DNA of 64,000 nucleotides from Clostridiaceae bacterium (GTDB lineage: Bacteria > Bacillota > Clostridia > Acetivibrionales > DUMB01): contig DUMB01000014.1 in NCBI GenBank assembly GCA_012840085.1, positions 18,340 through 82,339 on the forward strand, read 5' to 3'. The position numbers and the translations under genes are program-made. The notes below the pieces were generated by a model. That model made no database searches. It was not told the origin of the DNA and worked only from the letters and a program-made list of their open reading frames with translations. Positions 16,015 through 27,600 of this stretch are shown here, one piece after another. Positions within the stretch are counted from its first letter, which is position 1. Each line of letters begins with the position of its first letter.

Positions 16015-17815
16015 TCTACTTATGGTGTGTTTCAGGTAAAAAACGAAAACACCCGAAAGGCCTATATCACCGATGTATATGCCATTGCGGGCCTTCTGAA
16101 TTCGGGAAAATCCTTTGAAGTAATCAAGGAGCTGGCAGAATCAGGTAAGCCCGGAAACGCGGCATTTGAAGCGGGCTTCGAAGCGATCAACTCGGTGGTC
16201 GGCAACACCGGCACAGCGGTCACCGCGATCACACTGGGCGGACAGTATGAGGGTGCGCTGGCAGATGCGCTGGGAAGTGGATCGCAGCATTTGGGGCTGG
16301 CTCTCGCCGCCGTACAGACCTGCTATGACTTTACCTATAACTTCTCCGACAACCAAGGAAAACTCGGCACGCTTTCAAACCTTGTGAAGAACATGGCCAA
16401 CAATGCCGTGGGGTACTTCGGTTCTGCGGCTTTGCAGGTGGGCTTTGCCGGTGTTGCCGTATTCGATATTGTGTTGTCTACAGTGCAAAGCGATATGATG
16501 GAGCTCAAGCTTGAAAATCTCGGGGGTGTCTACCAGTTATTACAACGACGTGGAATCGCCCCGTTCTCTGAAGGATTGGCGCAGGATATTTATCAGCATC
16601 CTCAGGGAAAATGCAGACGACCCGGAAAAGGAACAGCAACTGATCAATCAGGAAATCGACAGCTTTTGCGACCGCTTTTGGAGCTTGGATTACGGCAAGG
16701 TCAAGGAAATTGCCGCTGTATCCGGATTAAAATATTCCTTTGATGAGCGGCAGTGGACGAAGGACCGGGAGGTGCTGACCAAGCAATACCGGGAATATCT
16801 GATGGCCCGTTTGCAGGCGCCTCTTACTTCCGCGCGAAATTACCTGCTTAATCAAGCGATGGAGCAGGCGCAGCGTGAGTTTGAAAAACAGCTTATCGCC
16901 ATGCGAAAAGAGCTCAATAAAACCGTCAAGGTACAAATCATTGAACAACCCGAAAAAGCGGGTGAATATAAGTACGAGGGTTATACCGTTCGGTTTGCAC
17001 CCCTATCAAACAGTGCCAACGCAAAAAACTGGACCGGAAAGATGCCTAAGGGCGGCGAGATGAACACTTCATTTACCGTTCTCGGATATATGCAGGCAGG
17101 ATCCCCCAATAGTCTGGAGCTTTACCCGGCAGGTAAAGATAGCCCGGAAGTTACGGTGTCTTTCAAGGTTTCCTACCCCACCACCACTATCTTCATTTCG
17201 GGCAGTGACAAGGAAAAGCCGGAGCAGCAGCCACCGATCGAAAGCAGCAACGAGCCGTCAGCTGTGCCCGAAACAAAGCCCAAACAGGAGTATGCCTAGG
17301 TGCTGGTGGAGACAATTAACAATAATTATCAGGAAAATCTCGACAACACAAACAAGAACGGTATTTATGAAGTAAATGCGACGGCCTCTCCGGGCAGCTA
17401 TACCTATTCATGGAAATATGTCGGAGAGAGCGACGACTTGTACGACCCTGATATGATTCACGGGGAAAGTTATGCCACGCAGCTGACATTCTCGGTTCCG
17501 CCCAAAAAGATAAAGGGTGGAGAGACGGTGAGCCTTGATTTCAGCCTCTCTTTTACCGAACAGAACTTATCTTTTTTTGATGGCTACGAGGGTTGCCGGG
17601 CTGACTGGGGGAATTTAAGATTTAAGAGTGCGGACGGGAAAAACTTTTTTGAGATATATTCCTCGGTGAAATACAGTGAGAAAAATGTTTTCTCGGTCAG
17701 TGGAACCATATCCGCCGTCATCCCCGCTGGTTACTCAGAAGGAGATCGGGAAGAACTGTGGACAGGCGGCTCCAAATCCGGCACATACTACGTTTATGAA
17801 TGGCGTGCACAGTGA
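16015..17815 (+). pseudogene. Truncated and mutated secreted/cell-surface protein gene
   Basis: Coding sequence starts directly after the IS-like end (FQVKNENTRKAYITDVYA), so the 5' end is lost. The frame carries a glycine/alanine-rich, possibly membrane-active segment (to about 16530), then must shift by +1 near 16530 to continue as YYNDVESPRSLKDWRRIF. A coiled, charged region and a Pro-rich linker (EKPEQQPPIESS) follow, then an in-frame TAG at 17297-17299, after which the same frame continues to 17815. The last part (PPKKIKGGETVSL, ending YYVYEWRAQ) is homologous to the N-terminal domain of the intact gene at 18118 (PPKYINGGQTVKL, EYVYRWHAE). Two separate lesions argue for a pseudogene. I do not recognise the upstream domain. 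By eye it is richer in G+C than the genes from 18118 on. Confidence 0.7.
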
Positions 17816-17879
17816 AAGTGTAGGCCATAAGTGAAAGACCCACTGACGGCGCACAGCAGGTTATATGAAATTTAGGGTT

Positions 17880-18105
17880 CTTTAAAGAGTTGGTTGATAA
17901 GAATGGAATTAATCAAAAAATATTCGCATTAGGCTGGCTTGATGCTGCAAAATATTTAAATTTCAACCAAGAGAGAAAAGAACCAAATTTAGTTTACGGA
18001 ACGACGAAAACCTTCAACCTTGAATGTGTGGCCAACCACATCCAACTGAACATCGGGGACAGGGTCAGATATTACCTGTCCACCGACATATACAGAAAAT
18101 TATAG
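17880..18105 (+). pseudogene. Short unrecognised coding remnant
   Basis: An open stretch reading ELVDKNGINQKIFALGWLDA and later TFNLECVANHIQLNIGDRVR ends at TAG 18103-18105. It has no good start or ribosome site and no recognised domain, and lies between a pseudogene and an intact gene. It may be a fragment of a further gene lost from this accessory patch; it could also be chance. Confidence 0.3.
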
Positions 18106-18117
18106 GAGGACAATAGT

Positions 18118-19923
18118 ATGAAGAGAATATCGGCGGCCTTCCTTTTGGCTTTAACCATATTGCTTATGATTTTTTCGGTAACCAGCTGGGCTGAAGATGA
18201 TCGAGAGGGCTACTGGGAGTGTATCGAGGTTCGTCATGAAACTAAGCATTTCAACGAGGAGCTTGTAGATAAGGACTATTGGTCCTACAGCATGAGCGGT
18301 TCTGCGGGTACCGGAACATTTACTTCTACTTATATCGGGCCCGGTCAAGAAGATGATTATATGACCAGAGCCAAAAACGGGGAAAACGGAATGGTCACAG
18401 GCAGCGTTTCAAAACCTCCGAAATATATTAACGGCGGTCAAACAGTGAAATTAAAAATCAACCTTTCGGTCAGCACTTCGAAACAGCATGCTATTGATTG
18501 GGACGGGGACGCCGATGCCTGGTTTGATGAGACCGATATTCCCATCGGTTACATCACTGGTAGTGCATTACGCTTCACGGAGAAGGGTTTCGACGGGGAA
18601 GATATAGATTTATCTGCTTGGATTTATGCCCCAACCAACTGGAGGGCAAAGGAATATGGGAACAGACCCAAATTGAATACCGAGGTATCTGCGCAGGCTC
18701 CTTATGGCAGCAAGGAAGACGATAAAATATCCATCTATACCCAGGTTGGTATGGGGAACATGGCCTCCAGAACCGAGTATGTCTATCGCTGGCATGCTGA
18801 AGGGAAAGCTCCTTTAGAAAATACAAGCCCGGATGGAAAGGGCTCTGACGAGCAAAAACGCAGTGAGGAAGAAAAGAGGATATTGGAAGCCTGGAGGAAG
18901 AACCAACAAAATACCATCACGAAGCCTGAAGTGACGCCTGACCCTCAATATAAGGACAGCGGCATAAGATTCAGCGATCTCTGGGGGCAGGTGGCGATCC
19001 GCCGCAAGGGAGGGTATGATGATGATTGGGAGTACGCACGCCTGGATACAATAATTTACTATGGCGATGAAATATGGACAGAGGCTGATTCCGGGTGTGT
19101 CTTAATTCTGAGAAGTATGAACACATTTGTAGTAAAGGAAAAAACAGTGATGCACATACCGGAAGAAGAGAAATATCCCAGTGCTATAGAAATTTTGAGC
19201 GGTAATGTCTGGACCAACTTGAAGAAAATGTGGGAAGGCGGAGAATTTCGCATAGAAATGCAACAAGTAGTAGCCGGTGCAAGAGGCACTACCTTTGCTG
19301 CGGAACAGACAGACGAATCATCAGCTTTTTATCTTTTCACAAGCAGTGCTGATGTGACCTCAAAAATAACAGGAGAAAAGGTAACCTTGAAGCCCGGTGA
19401 ATATGCTGAGGTTGATAGTGACGGCATTATAACAGTAAAAACTTTTGATATACCTTCAAAAGCCAAGGAACTCAGCTTGCCTATGGAGATACTTAAGGAT
19501 GATGGATACAAAGAAGGTGGTAATTTAAATATGGCGGGCAGTCTGCGAATCATATTACCAGTTGCTGGTATTATTGCTGTTATTGTTGCTGCTGCTATTA
19601 TCATAAGTAAGAAAAAGAAAGCTGCGCAGCAAATAATCAAGCATACTCTGACACCGGGTGAGGCTGTTCCCAAGGAATACAGGTTTGAATCACCAATGCC
19701 GTCTTCCGGAACCACGAAACCATTGGTGGAACCAGCAACGGCCGAAGGCACTGACACATGGATTTGCAGCTGCGGCAAAGTGAATAAAGGAAACTTTTGC
19801 ATCTCCTGCGGGAAGGCCAAAGGCGCAACAGTGCCGCCAGGCAAGAAACTTTTTTGCGGAAATTGCGGTAGCGAACGGAAGCAGGATGCGAAGTTCTGTG
19901 CGAAATGCGGCCAAAGACTGTAA
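18118..19923 (+). CDS. Secreted/membrane FecR-domain protein with C-terminal zinc ribbons
   Basis: 601 residues. A signal peptide (KRISAAFLLALTILLMIFS) is followed by a beta-rich domain of unknown function (about residues 35-230), a charged linker, and a FecR-like domain (about 285-440: VAIRRKG, then GARGTTFAAE). A membrane helix lies near residues 478-497 (IILPVAGIIAVIVAAAII) before KKKKAA, and two zinc ribbons follow (CSCGKVNKGNFCISCG near 548; CGNCGSERKQDAKFCAKCG near 580). Lysines after the helix place the ribbons inside and the FecR domain outside. AGGAGG precedes ATG 18118 by 9 bases. A diverged relative of the first domain forms the end of the adjacent pseudogene. Function unknown; a structural or signalling role at the envelope is possible. 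Confidence 0.8.
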   Translation: MKRISAAFLLALTILLMIFSVTSWAEDDREGYWECIEVRHETKHFNEELVDKDYWSYSMSGSAGTGTFTSTYIGPGQEDDYMTRAKNGENGMVTGSVSKPPKYINGGQTVKLKINLSVSTSKQHAIDWDGDADAWFDETDIPIGYITGSALRFTEKGFDGEDIDLSAWIYAPTNWRAKEYGNRPKLNTEVSAQAPYGSKEDDKISIYTQVGMGNMASRTEYVYRWHAEGKAPLENTSPDGKGSDEQKRSEEEKRILEAWRKNQQNTITKPEVTPDPQYKDSGIRFSDLWGQVAIRRKGGYDDDWEYARLDTIIYYGDEIWTEADSGCVLILRSMNTFVVKEKTVMHIPEEEKYPSAIEILSGNVWTNLKKMWEGGEFRIEMQQVVAGARGTTFAAEQTDESSAFYLFTSSADVTSKITGEKVTLKPGEYAEVDSDGIITVKTFDIPSKAKELSLPMEILKDDGYKEGGNLNMAGSLRIILPVAGIIAVIVAAAIIISKKKKAAQQIIKHTLTPGEAVPKEYRFESPMPSSGTTKPLVEPATAEGTDTWICSCGKVNKGNFCISCGKAKGATVPPGKKLFCGNCGSERKQDAKFCAKCGQRL

Positions 19924-19933
19924 TCACGTAATC

Positions 19934-19978
19934 ACGGGGACAGTTCATTTTTAGTATAATCAAAAGAACTGTCCCCGT
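19934..19978. repeat. REP-like palindrome (GGGGACAGTTC type)
   Basis: ACGGGGACAGTTC (19934-19946) pairs with GAACTGTCCCCGT (19966-19978) across an A+T-rich loop containing TATAAT. The GGGGACAGTT arm is familiar from REP/Y1-transposase-associated palindromes in many bacteria (recollection). It may also terminate the FecR gene. The rest of the gap to 20196 shows nothing recognisable. Confidence 0.6.
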
Positions 19979-20196
19979 ATCACAGCTCAATGCTATCCCA
20001 GCACTCTTTGCTCTTGCGGCAATTGAAGACAAAAAAGATTGTTCTCTGGTTTTGTTTTATTCAGCAAACGGGTTTTTATTTTTGTATGTCAAAATATATC
20101 TTTTTCAACTTTATAAAAAATAATAGGCTATGCTAGAAAACTATTTCATTTACAAAATTATTTTTATACTTCAGCCATGTCGTATATTGCTAATAC

Positions 20197-20225
20197 TTGC
20201 AATATGCATGATTTAGCAGTATAAT
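20197..20225 (+). promoter_or_regulatory. Near-consensus sigma-A promoter for the AraC-type regulator
   Basis: TTGCAA (20197-20202), 17-base spacer, TATAAT (20220-20225), 36 bases before ATG 20261. Confidence 0.7.
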
Positions 20226-20260
20226 TTTGACAATATTTTTAATTTAGGACGATGTGAGGT

Positions 20261-21250
20261 ATGAAGTATATAACTGTTAAGGAAGCCGGTGAAAAATGGG
20301 GGCTTGGGATCAGGGTCGTCACACTGTATTGTACCCAGGGAAGAATTGAAGGTGCCGTTAAAAAGGGCAATCTCTGGCTTATACCCAATGATGCAGTTAA
20401 ACCTGAAGATCGAAGGAAGAAAAAAGTCCCAATTCAGAAAGAAAAGGAGCAATCGGTATCTAAAGATGTATATGACCTATATGAAAAAAACAGGCATGAA
20501 GGCCCATGGCCTTTTCAGTCTCTTTATGAAAACAAGGAGCTGTTTATAGAAATTGTGAAGAAATTTCCCTATCCGATGCATATATGTGCACCGGATGGCA
20601 CGATGCTCTTAGCAAATGAAGCATATCTAAAATTTGCAAAAATATCCAATCCCGAAAGACTATATAAAAAACATAACGTTTTGCTAAATCCAAACCTCGA
20701 AAGGTGGGGAGTAAAGGAGTTTGTTATGCGGGCATTTCAGGGAGAAGCTGTTCACGCATATGATGTTAAAGTACCGTATCAGGAAATTATTGAGCGGTTG
20801 GGAGATCAAAATGAGTTAATATCCGAAAGCCTGTTCCATAACATGACTGCTTTGCCTATACGCGACAGTAATGATCAGTTGTTATTTGTTGTGTTTATAT
20901 TTATCACCTCAAGGTCTTATCAGGGGAGAGAAGAGATCATTAAAGGAAAGGAATACATAGACAACCACTGGAAAGAAGAATTTGATATAGATAAGCTAGC
21001 CAGCAACGTTCATATGAGCAGGCATCATTATATCCGTTTGTTTAAGCAACATACAGGCATGACACCTTACAACTACTATCAGGAAGTAAAAATCCGCAAA
21101 CTTAAGGAAAGACTGTGCGATATCAATCTGTCCATAGCCCAGGTCTTTGAGGAGTGCGGCGTGGACTATAATGGAAAACTGGCAAAAAAATTTAAAGACA
21201 GGATAGGAATGACTCCTTCCCAATATCGGGCAACAATGGTTCAAAAATAA
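20261..21250 (+). CDS. AraC-family regulator with N-terminal excisionase-type HTH and PAS-like middle domain
   Basis: 329 residues in three parts. Residues 1-50 (YITVKEAGEKWGLGIRVVTL, then a wing-like KKGNLWLIP) resemble the MerR/excisionase-type winged helix. Residues about 90-210 (KFPYPMHICAPDGTMLLANE) look like a PAS sensor domain. Residues about 225-329 form the double helix-turn-helix of AraC/XylS regulators (FDIDKLASNVHMSRHHYIRL, then RIGMTPSQYR at the end). Having two kinds of DNA-binding domain in one chain is unusual. It has its own promoter and a terminator-like hairpin, so it is monocistronic. The giant surface-protein gene downstream is a possible target (inference). Confidence 0.85.
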   Translation: MKYITVKEAGEKWGLGIRVVTLYCTQGRIEGAVKKGNLWLIPNDAVKPEDRRKKKVPIQKEKEQSVSKDVYDLYEKNRHEGPWPFQSLYENKELFIEIVKKFPYPMHICAPDGTMLLANEAYLKFAKISNPERLYKKHNVLLNPNLERWGVKEFVMRAFQGEAVHAYDVKVPYQEIIERLGDQNELISESLFHNMTALPIRDSNDQLLFVVFIFITSRSYQGREEIIKGKEYIDNHWKEEFDIDKLASNVHMSRHHYIRLFKQHTGMTPYNYYQEVKIRKLKERLCDINLSIAQVFEECGVDYNGKLAKKFKDRIGMTPSQYRATMVQK

Positions 21251-21267
21251 AAAGAAACAAGTAAAGT

Positions 21268-21303
21268 AGCTTCCGGCCGTAATGGTTTCGGAGGTCTTTT
21301 TTT
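21268..21303 (+). terminator. Rho-independent terminator after the AraC-type regulator
   Basis: AGCTTCCG pairs imperfectly with CGGAGGT (21289-21295) and is followed directly by a run of eight T (about 21296-21303). Confidence 0.65.
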
Positions 21304-21668
21304 GTTTACAAGATAGCAATATTGTCCAAAAATTTAGCACTCATTCGACTATCATGGCTGTCATAATTTACGTATAATTAAACCGCGAGGATAATGGGCA
21401 GACGTGTTTACAATATTATAGAAATAGTACTGGAAATTAGCAGATTGAAGAACTCACAAAAATGTTAAAGACTCTATAGAATAAAGAAAAAATGCTGAAT
21501 TTCATGGTGTGAAAGTACATAACTTATCCGAAAAATGGTTTCCATTTCTTTACTATCAAGAATTCCCCGTACCACATAGCGTAGGGAATAGTGACATTTA
21601 TGAAATAAGGTTATATGAGTTATATGAAAAGAGAGCATTATCCAGACTAAAACATAGGGGGAAAATAT
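21304..21668 (+). promoter_or_regulatory. Promoter region and long leader of the giant surface-protein gene
   Basis: TATAAT occurs at 21373-21378 without a good -35 box. If it is the -10 box, the 5' leader is about 285 bases. The leader contains short hairpins (AAATGG/CCATTT near 21534; ATTCCC/GGGAAT near 21564-21590) but matches no riboswitch class I know. AGGGGGA precedes ATG 21669. No gene is supported in it. Confidence 0.4.
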
Positions 21669-24600
21669 ATGCAGAAAAACAAAAGGTTATTGTCGCTTAT
21701 ACTTATCGTAGTTATAGCAGTTACGCAACTACCTGTATGGGCTGTACAGCTACATGCGTCTGCTTCACAACTACCTGCGCCGGCGCTGGCCTCAGGCACA
21801 GGATATTCAACAGGAAATGCGCCGGGATTTTCAAGTACACTATCCGGTTTTTCAAGCAGGGATGACCTGATGGAGGTTGCGGATGAGGTGTATGAAACCA
21901 GTCAGAGCATGGCACTTGCAAGTACCGGAGAGAGTGAGGATCCTGGCCTTCAATACTCCTTATCCTTAAAAATTGAACTAAATGAGCTGAGGCGGTCCAT
22001 GTCGGTGCAAGCGGATATCAACAGCCTGGGTTTGGATGCTGCGGGGGGTGAGCTGATAGTAACCCTTTATGACAATAAAGACAGGATCCCAAAATTGATT
22101 GACTTTTTTACTGCTGAAGTACAAAGCGGTGTCATGGAGGATACGCCGGATACTCCCGAAGCAATAGGAGTTCTATCCTTTGACGGCGCCGATCCGGAAA
22201 ATCTGATGGTAAGCGGGGTGATCTGCCGTTCCCTTGACGAACCGCTGCCATTGTCGGCTGCAGTGAGTTATGATGAGGATGGTTTTAGCATTGTTCCTGT
22301 CTCTTTCTGTACTCTGGCTGCTACAGATGTCACAAAAACCTCTGCCGTACTGCACGGACAGGTGGTGGTGGAAGACGGAACAGAGCTTAATGCGGCAGAT
22401 TTTGGCTTTATAGTCTTTGACAGCCTTCAAACTGATGCCGAAGAAATGGATGAGGATGGTAACCCTGTCGGCGTGATTTTGCCGGATGTACTGCCTGCGG
22501 CATCAATCACTTCAGACGGCCGCTTTTCATTACCATTAACCAATCTGGAATCCGGCAGGGAGTATCAATACATGGCGGTTGGTATAGTTAATAAAACTTA
22601 TGGAGAGCCAATGAGCTTTACTACAAAAAGCGATCTGCCGGCGGTACAGACCAATGCTTCCGCTGAAATTAATTCGGAAATTAATGTTGTAACATTAAGA
22701 GGAACGATAACTGACACAAAAGGGTTTGAGATAAAGGAGAGCGGTGTGATGTTCGGAACCGACCCGGATTCCGATTTAACGCAAAAATCGCCAAATCAAT
22801 CCGGTCTGTCCGGAGCTATTACATGCTATATCGGACAATTGGATCCGGGAAAAACATATTATTATAGAGTATATGCAAAAAGCTCCGCAGGTATCGGGTA
22901 CGGTAAAACCTATAGCTTTACCATGCCTGCAGTTCTGCCCGAAATTAGAAGACGGCCTTCAGTTACTTTCGACCCGGTAACATGGAAGGCCACATTTAGT
23001 GCTGAAATTCTCAGTAATGGCGGTGCTGAAATTACAGACTTCGGTTTTAGATTAAAAAACATGAATGAGTGGAAGTACTTTCCAGCACAAATAGATCCGG
23101 ATACAAAAATCTTCACTTTGGAATTAGAAGGACAAGAGCAAATTCCCATTGGCTATATCCAAGTGGAAGCCTATGTGACCAACACGGTAGGAATGGCGAC
23201 AATGGCTGCTACCGACGGAATTCTGACTCCTTCCAGAGCCCAGGTGAATGCCGGCCTTGACAATACTTTAATAACAGTGTCCTCAGCGGTACTGAAGGGG
23301 GATATTACAATAGTACCCGGTTCAGAATGCCAGCAAAGAGGTTTTGAATACAAAGCTGTTTCCGATAATCTCTGGATAGAAGCCGGTATGGAGACAGGAA
23401 CATTCGGCAGTGGTGAGTATACTTTTACCCTGGAGGGCTTGCGGCCTTATACCGAATATGTTTTCAGAGCAAAGGCACAAACCCTTGCAGGCTGGTCTTA
23501 CAGTCCTGAAATTGGTTTTACAACCATTTTCAGTGACAATGGAAAAGAAACTGCCTATCAAATGAAGATGGACGGAAAAACCGGGAAAGAAATTTTAGAA
23601 ATTCTGAAAAACAATTTACACCAGGATATTTCTGAGGCATGCGTGAGCCTGAAGTTCGCCGGATTTGACGCCTCAAGTATTGCCGCTGCTCTGAAACCGG
23701 CCCCATATAATGCTAAATATGATGGGGTAGCTAAGGGTTTGCTGACAGCTGGATTTGACGCTTCCACAGCGGCAAAGGCATTAATGTCTGAGTATTCGGA
23801 CGTCTTTGAGTATATAGGCGGTGATGCTGCCGGGATAATTACAGAAACCCTGGATGAACAGGGTTTCCCGAAGGATGATATAATTAAAGCTTTAAGAGAA
23901 GTTTTTAATATTAAAATAGATTATATCGGTTTATATTTAGACGTAACAAACGATACTGTATATGATTCCCTTATCCGTACATATGGAGCGTATGCATTTT
24001 CCGCAGATTTCTGGCGTGAACACGATACTGAACAATATACCGACGGGTATATTAGACAACTAACAACAATTTTAAAAAACTGCACCACTTTCAGCGCCGG
24101 GGATATTGCGGCTGTGCTTAAGGAGGTTTATCCCCAGATTACCGCAGCTCAATTCGTTGCGAACTGCCGTAATCTTTATCCTGCAGTCAGCGATATGGGT
24201 GACGCTTTAATACAGGCTTTTAAAGTAGACCCATCGATGGCGGCAAAGGAAATGTACACATATTCTGACATATATACAATCGAAAAAATTAAGGATTGGC
24301 TAATCAATAAACGGGGGCTTAGCGCTTCTCAGACGGTAAAGGTATTGCTGGGCTTGCCCAACACTGAACCTATGAATACCGTTCCTGTGCTGATGAAAAA
24401 TAATTTGGGTATCACAACTGCCATTGATGCGGCCAAGGCGATGCACGCAGCCGGCTGGGGGGAAGAGAAAGGTTATGGATACTGGCGTCCGCTTAAGCTG
24501 CTTATCGATCATTATGACTGCAAACCATCTGATTTGATAGAAATCATGAAGGAGCTGGGGTTTTCTTCTTTAGTTGTAGCCCAGCAAATGGAGGCATTAA

Positions 24601-27600
24601 AAAATAACAATTATATTACTTCATGGAGAACCGAGTACAGAGCTCTGGGCTATACGGCCTCCGATCTGGCCGGCTGGTGCAAAACTAACTCCTATTATAA
24701 TGAAGCCGTTCAGGCAGTGATTATCATGGGAGAAGCGGGTTACAGCCTTGACGAGATTACCGCGGCACTGAAGCAGGTCTATGAATTAGATGCCAATGGC
24801 GCACTGACAATACTCCAATATGATACATTCACTGATAATGAACCATATAAATGGTGGACTGTGGCACAGGCTATAGCCTCTGTCGACCTTGCTTACAATA
24901 CCAGCACCCTTGATACGGTAATAGCTCAAATGAAGGAGAACGGGGCCACAGCTGAGCATATCGCCAATACGTTGAAGGAAGCCTTTGCTGTGAAGGAGCC
25001 TGGCAATGTGGCGAAGTATCTGAAAGGGCTCGGCTACGGTAAGGACGTCGTGCTCCATGCTCTGGCAAAGAGCTTCAGAACCCTGAAGAATCCAGAGCTT
25101 ATACAGATGCTTGCGCAGGTTCTTGGGGATAACTTCTCAGAAGATCCGATAAATAATATGGAGCTAATACTCAGCATTTATGAAAGCGTCAAAGGAAAGC
25201 TTAACCATGCGGTGAACGGGGTTATTCTGCTGCATGATAGTGGATTCGGACTCATGGATATTACCCGTGTGCTCAAAAATGACATTGACGCTCTGAATAA
25301 TGTTGCTGCACCGCTGACAGCTTTTGAGGCAGGGCAGCTTCTGCTTGGCATGAAGGCTTACGGGCTTTCATACGATAAGCTTGATATTTTCGCTGCTATT
25401 CAGGAAGTATACGGCGTGAACTTCATGCTGGAAACGGTGGTTGATTATAAAAACCATAAAAAATATTCGGCGAAAACTGCCATCACTAAGTTAAGCGAAG
25501 ATTTCGGCATCGATACGCCTTCCGCCGCAGCTATGTGTCTCAAAGAGGCAGGTTATACTATGGCTGAGGTGCTGGAGGGTTTTATTGACGGATACTCTTC
25601 AGAAAAAAGTATCTATAAAATTGATTTACTGAGGCAGGTGTTAGTGGATGTCTATCCTGAGGAACAGGCACCGTTGAAAGCCATTATGGAGGCTATGGGA
25701 ATAACTGATCCCGGCCATGCTTCTGAGGCCTTTTACAGAGCAGGTTTCTCGATGAAGGAAATTATTATGATCCTGCAAAATGAATATGGACTGTCCTCCG
25801 GCGAGGTAACCGAGTGTTTGTATGAAAGAAATTTTGAGAACATTGTGGTGAATGTTGAGGAAGTATATGGCGGAAATGGTTACCTGGACTTTATTCTATA
25901 CAGAAAGAAGCAAGGAGACGATATTTCACAACTATTTGACTGGCTGTATAAGAAGTTCAGGGTTGCTGATATATCCCAAATTGTGAATACCCTAAAACTT
26001 GCGGGCTTTTCAAGCGAGGATGTCATTACTCTTTTGTATGAAAAGCGTAAGGTTTCAGACGACGAAACTATATTACAGGTACAGGATGTTTTCGGAGAAA
26101 ACAGTATTCAGAGTTATATTAACCATAGAAAAGACAAAGGTGACAATATTACTCAGGTATTTAACTGGCTGCAAAAGTTCGGTGTTAAGGATGTTCAGAG
26201 CATTATCAGCTATTTAACCCAGGCAGGGTATTCCAGCAGCGAACTTATCGAGTTTTTGTTCAGCGGGTATAATCAGGTGGATAATGCCATAATTGATGTT
26301 GAAAACACCTTTGGCAAAAACTCCATTGTGGATGTATTAAAACAGAAAAAAACACAGGGCTGGAATATTGGTATTCTTTATTCGTATTTGGTGGATACTT
26401 TAAAAATTACGAATCTGACCCAAATTGCCAATTACTTGAAAACTGTGGGCTACACAGGTTATGAAATCATGAATTTACTGTATCAGAAAATCACAGACAC
26501 GAGCCGATATGGAGAAATCATTGCAGCAGTGCAGGCGGCGAATGCGGATAAAGGAACGGATGCAATTCTGGAGTTTCTCCGGGCGAAGAAAGAAGCCGGT
26601 GAGGCTCTTAGCCAACTGTATAATTGGCTGAAAGATAAGTTTAATATAACGGATATGACGCAGACAGTCACCTATTTAAAGGCAGTGGGCTATACAAGCA
26701 GTGATATTATGGATTTTCTGTATCAAGTAATCACGGAACCGAGCCGTTATGGAGAAATTGCTGCAGCGGTGCAGGCAGCGGATGCGGCTAACGGAACGGA
26801 TGCAATTTTGGAATTTCTCTGTGCTAAGAAAGAAGCTGGTCAGAGTCTCACCCAAATGCATTATTGGCTGAAAGATAAGTTTAATATAACGGATATGACG
26901 CAGACAGCCACCTACTTAAAGGCAGTGGGCTATACAAGCAGTGAAATTATGGATTTTCTGTATCAAGTAATCACGGAACCGGGCCGTTATGGAGAAATTG
27001 CTGCAGCGGTACAGGCGGCGAATGCGGCTAACGGTACGGATGTAATTTTGGAATTCCTCCGGGCGAAGAAAGAAGCTGGTGAGGGTCTTAGCCAACTGCA
27101 TGATTGGCTGAAGGATAAGTTTAATATAACGGATATGACCCAGACAGTTGCCTATTTAAAGGCAGCGGGCTATACAAGCAGTGAAATTATAGATTTTTGG
27201 TGTGCCCGTTACAGCGGTGAACCGGATGAGTACGAAGAAGTGATTGAGGCAATTCAGGCAGCCTCCAATACGGATGTCACTCTGGACTTCCTCAGGGAGA
27301 AGAAAACTCAGGGTGAAGGTCTAATTCAGCTTTATGGCTGGATGGAAGACAAATTTGGTATAAGCGATATCAATAAGGTTTCTTCCTACTTCCTGGCTTT
27401 AGGATACAACAGCAGTGAAATCATCGAATTTTTATATCAGAAGATTAACGATACAAGCCGATATGAAGAGATTGTCGCAGCGGTGCAGGCAGCATCGGCA
27501 TCGACCGGTTCAGACACCATACTGGAATTTCTGAAATACAGGAAAGGTAAGGGTGAGGGTCTTACACAGTTTTACAGCTGGCTGAAAGACAATTTTGGCA

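Noticed and set aside
21379..21668. Possible riboswitch in the giant gene's leader
   Set aside because: No consensus of c-di-GMP, cobalamin, SAM or other classes could be recognised; only short hairpins were found.
21509..21865. 118-codon plus-strand frame before the giant gene
   Set aside because: It overlaps the giant gene's signal-peptide region in another frame, has no ribosome site, and its Cys/Thr-rich end is a frame artefact.
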